From contig NW_020312752.1 in assembly GCF_002999335.1 (NCBI RefSeq), positions 1-64,000 on the forward strand: 64,000 nt of DNA, read 5' to 3'. Below are positions 62,557 to 64,000 of this stretch, in pieces. The translations under genes were made by a program, and so were the position numbers. Positions within the stretch are counted from its first letter, which is position 1. Each line of letters starts with the position of its first letter. The notes beneath the pieces are model-generated. The model saw only the letters and a program-made list of their open reading frames with translations, was not told where the DNA came from and did no database searches. Source of the stretch: Cyclospora cayetanensis. Taxonomy: Eukaryota > Apicomplexa > Conoidasida > Eucoccidiorida > Eimeriidae.

Positions 62557-64000
62557 ATGCAGGCAAAGGCTGCAGGTGCAGCGGCCCCGCCGGAACGAGA
62601 GCCGTGTAATGTAGCAGCTCCCCCTGGCCTTGAAGCCCTAGGTACTGCACCAGGTTTTGGTGGCTGCACAACAGCCATATCAGCAACATCCAGCAGCCCC
62701 TCAGCAGCGAGGGAGGGATCTGAGGGTCCCCGTAGGCTCCCCCTCTCCGGGTGTACCTCCTATCGTTCCGTGGCAGCAAGGGCGCTAACAGACGGTGCAG
62801 GGGGAAGGAGGGACGCAGGTGCGGCGGCTGAAGTGCAGGCTCCAGCTACGCCACCATACAAGGGGAGAGGCGTGACGGTCTCTCGATCCGCAGACAAACT
62901 GGCAAGAGAGGAAAAGGGTCAGGGATCTCGATTAGGGGTAGGGGGAGGAGGATATATGGAAACAGGTGCTCCTCCGTTTGCTAATTCCACCTCATCAGCA
63001 GCTTCTTATTCATCGTCCTCCTTATCTGCAGCAACGCCTCCTTCCTCCGCTTCCACCTTTCTTCCTGCATCAACCCCATCCTCCTCTTCGCCAACGATCT
63101 CTCTTGTTTCTTCTGTTTCCTCTTCATCTGGTGGCCAGTCGGGGCAAGAAAAAACACGTCGCACGCAAGAAGCGCGCTTGCAGGCAGAGATTCAGTTGCT
63201 CTGCCCCTTGCCCGTACTAGACGAATCACTAGAGCATCCGCAAGAGCTCCACAAACTCAAGACGCTTTTTGTTGACGAGACGGTCAAAGGGCTCCCGAGA
63301 CGTAAATTTCCTTTCACCCCTCGATACGCACCTCCACGTACTATCCTGCCTCTGTTTCTATCAGTGCCATGCTAACTGTAACGGAAACTGTGCCGGAGGG
63401 TACGACGGGCTTCTTTAGTCTATCTCTAGGGCTAGAGGTCATGGGTATTTGCATGCACTGATGAGAACACGCTTGACAACAATGTGCGCACCGTCGCAGT
63501 GCTGGGGTTCGCGGCTCGGTAACGTGGGATGGATATACGAATGTATGGGTACAAGGCCTATCGATGCTCCTTTCCAGTTGAACGAGGCTGCTGTCTCCGA
63601 ATCCTGTCTCTCGCCGTGGGGTATAGCACGCATTGTAGCGTTTACGTGTGTCTCTCCTTCTCCTTTTCTTCGCTCTACGCAGGTCGCTCACCCATCGATC
63701 CATCTACCGGCCGTTTGCTGTACTGGGATCGGCCATGCTACGCCTTTGACTCTCGAGGGGCTTCGTGCGCCTCGGGGCTAAGCTGCGCCTTTTGCCATAC
63801 GATCGAAGAGCTCCTGCTTCACCCCGCGCGGTTCCGGTCGGAGCTTATCACGTGCAGCAAAGAAAATAACGCTTGGCATGCCGCCTCCTCGATTGCGGAA
63901 CTCCGCCTGAGAGCTCCCGAGGCGTACGGCCTAGAGGCTCACCTGAGGCAGCTGCATGACGGGAGCGTGCATCCCCTTGAACGAGTGGATGAGACCACCG
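62557..64000 (+). CDS. CCCH-type zinc-finger protein, 3' part outside window
   Basis: CCCH zinc fingers of this kind usually bind RNA and affect mRNA stability or translation. Exon 1 (62557-63337) and exon 2 (63683 to beyond 64000) join in phase 1 with a donor CCAC/GTACTA and acceptor TACGCAG. About 366 residues are visible. The first ~200 are a low-complexity Ala/Gly/Ser/Pro stretch with a long Ser run. A conserved part then starts: LPRRKFPFTPRYAPP, STGRLLYWDRPCYAF, and a finger with Cys at CYAF, SCAS and LSCAFCH, followed by TIEELLLHPARFRSELITC. This resembles the plant/apicomplexan 'C.FCHT.EELLYHP..YRTE.C' type, and further Cys/His follow. Spacing of the first finger reads C-x9-C-x5-C-x3-H, one residue longer than the usual C-x8-C. 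Confidence 0.8.
63338..63682 (+). other. Intron of the CCCH gene
   Basis: 345 bases between CCAC/GTACTA and a pyrimidine-rich TTTTCTTCGCTCTACGCAG acceptor. Removing it restores a conserved segment in frame. Frames crossing it (for example 63449-63781) are artefacts. Confidence 0.75.

Overview
The window looks like nuclear DNA of a coccidian apicomplexan, most likely an Eimeria species. Three things point there. Genes are intron-rich, with introns mostly of 250-750 bases. An ApiAP2 transcription factor is present. CAG/CTG trinucleotide tracts sit inside exons and are read as Gln, Ser or Ala runs, the homopolymeric amino-acid repeats known from Eimeria. The species cannot be fixed from the sequence alone.

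Layout. (1) About 1-18.3 kb is a repeat-rich block filled by one giant minus-strand gene, a VPS13-type lipid-transfer protein. It starts at 18,290 and runs off the left edge. Its exons are full of CAG tracts and minisatellites, and most of its larger introns carry their own satellite. (2) About 18.3-51.7 kb is repeat-poor and nearly free of CAG tracts. It holds a possible hypothetical gene (-, about 20.1-21.1 kb), a secreted HSL-type alpha/beta hydrolase (+, 24.4-28.3 kb), an RRP1/Nop52 ribosome-biogenesis factor (+, 30.5-35.1 kb), a divergent Erv1/ALR-like protein (-, 38.6-40.2 kb), a BT1-family folate/biopterin-type transporter (+, 41.5-44.6 kb) and the mitochondrial Fe-S scaffold ISCU (+, 48.5-50.0 kb). 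Gene-free stretches of 1.3-4 kb separate these. (3) 51.7-55.5 kb is an ApiAP2 protein (-), rich in Ser/Ala/Pro. (4) 55.5-62.5 kb has no gene that I can support. (5) From 62.5 kb a CCCH zinc-finger gene (+) begins and runs off the right edge.

The genes do not form a pathway or operon, as expected for a eukaryote. They are independent housekeeping and regulatory genes: lipid transfer between membranes, lipid or ester hydrolysis, rRNA maturation, thiol oxidation or a repurposed relative of it, pterin/folate transport, Fe-S cluster assembly, and transcriptional and post-transcriptional control. Exon models were built by hand by matching GT/AG splice signals, reading phase and family motifs. A junction described as provisional is one where the signal was weak. 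I found no clearly new system. The observations most worth checking are an intronic minisatellite whose unit copies the adjoining splice donor, the Erv-like protein that lacks the standard CXXC, a perfect 33-bp foldback near the left edge, and a diverged dispersed repeat in the repeat-poor block.
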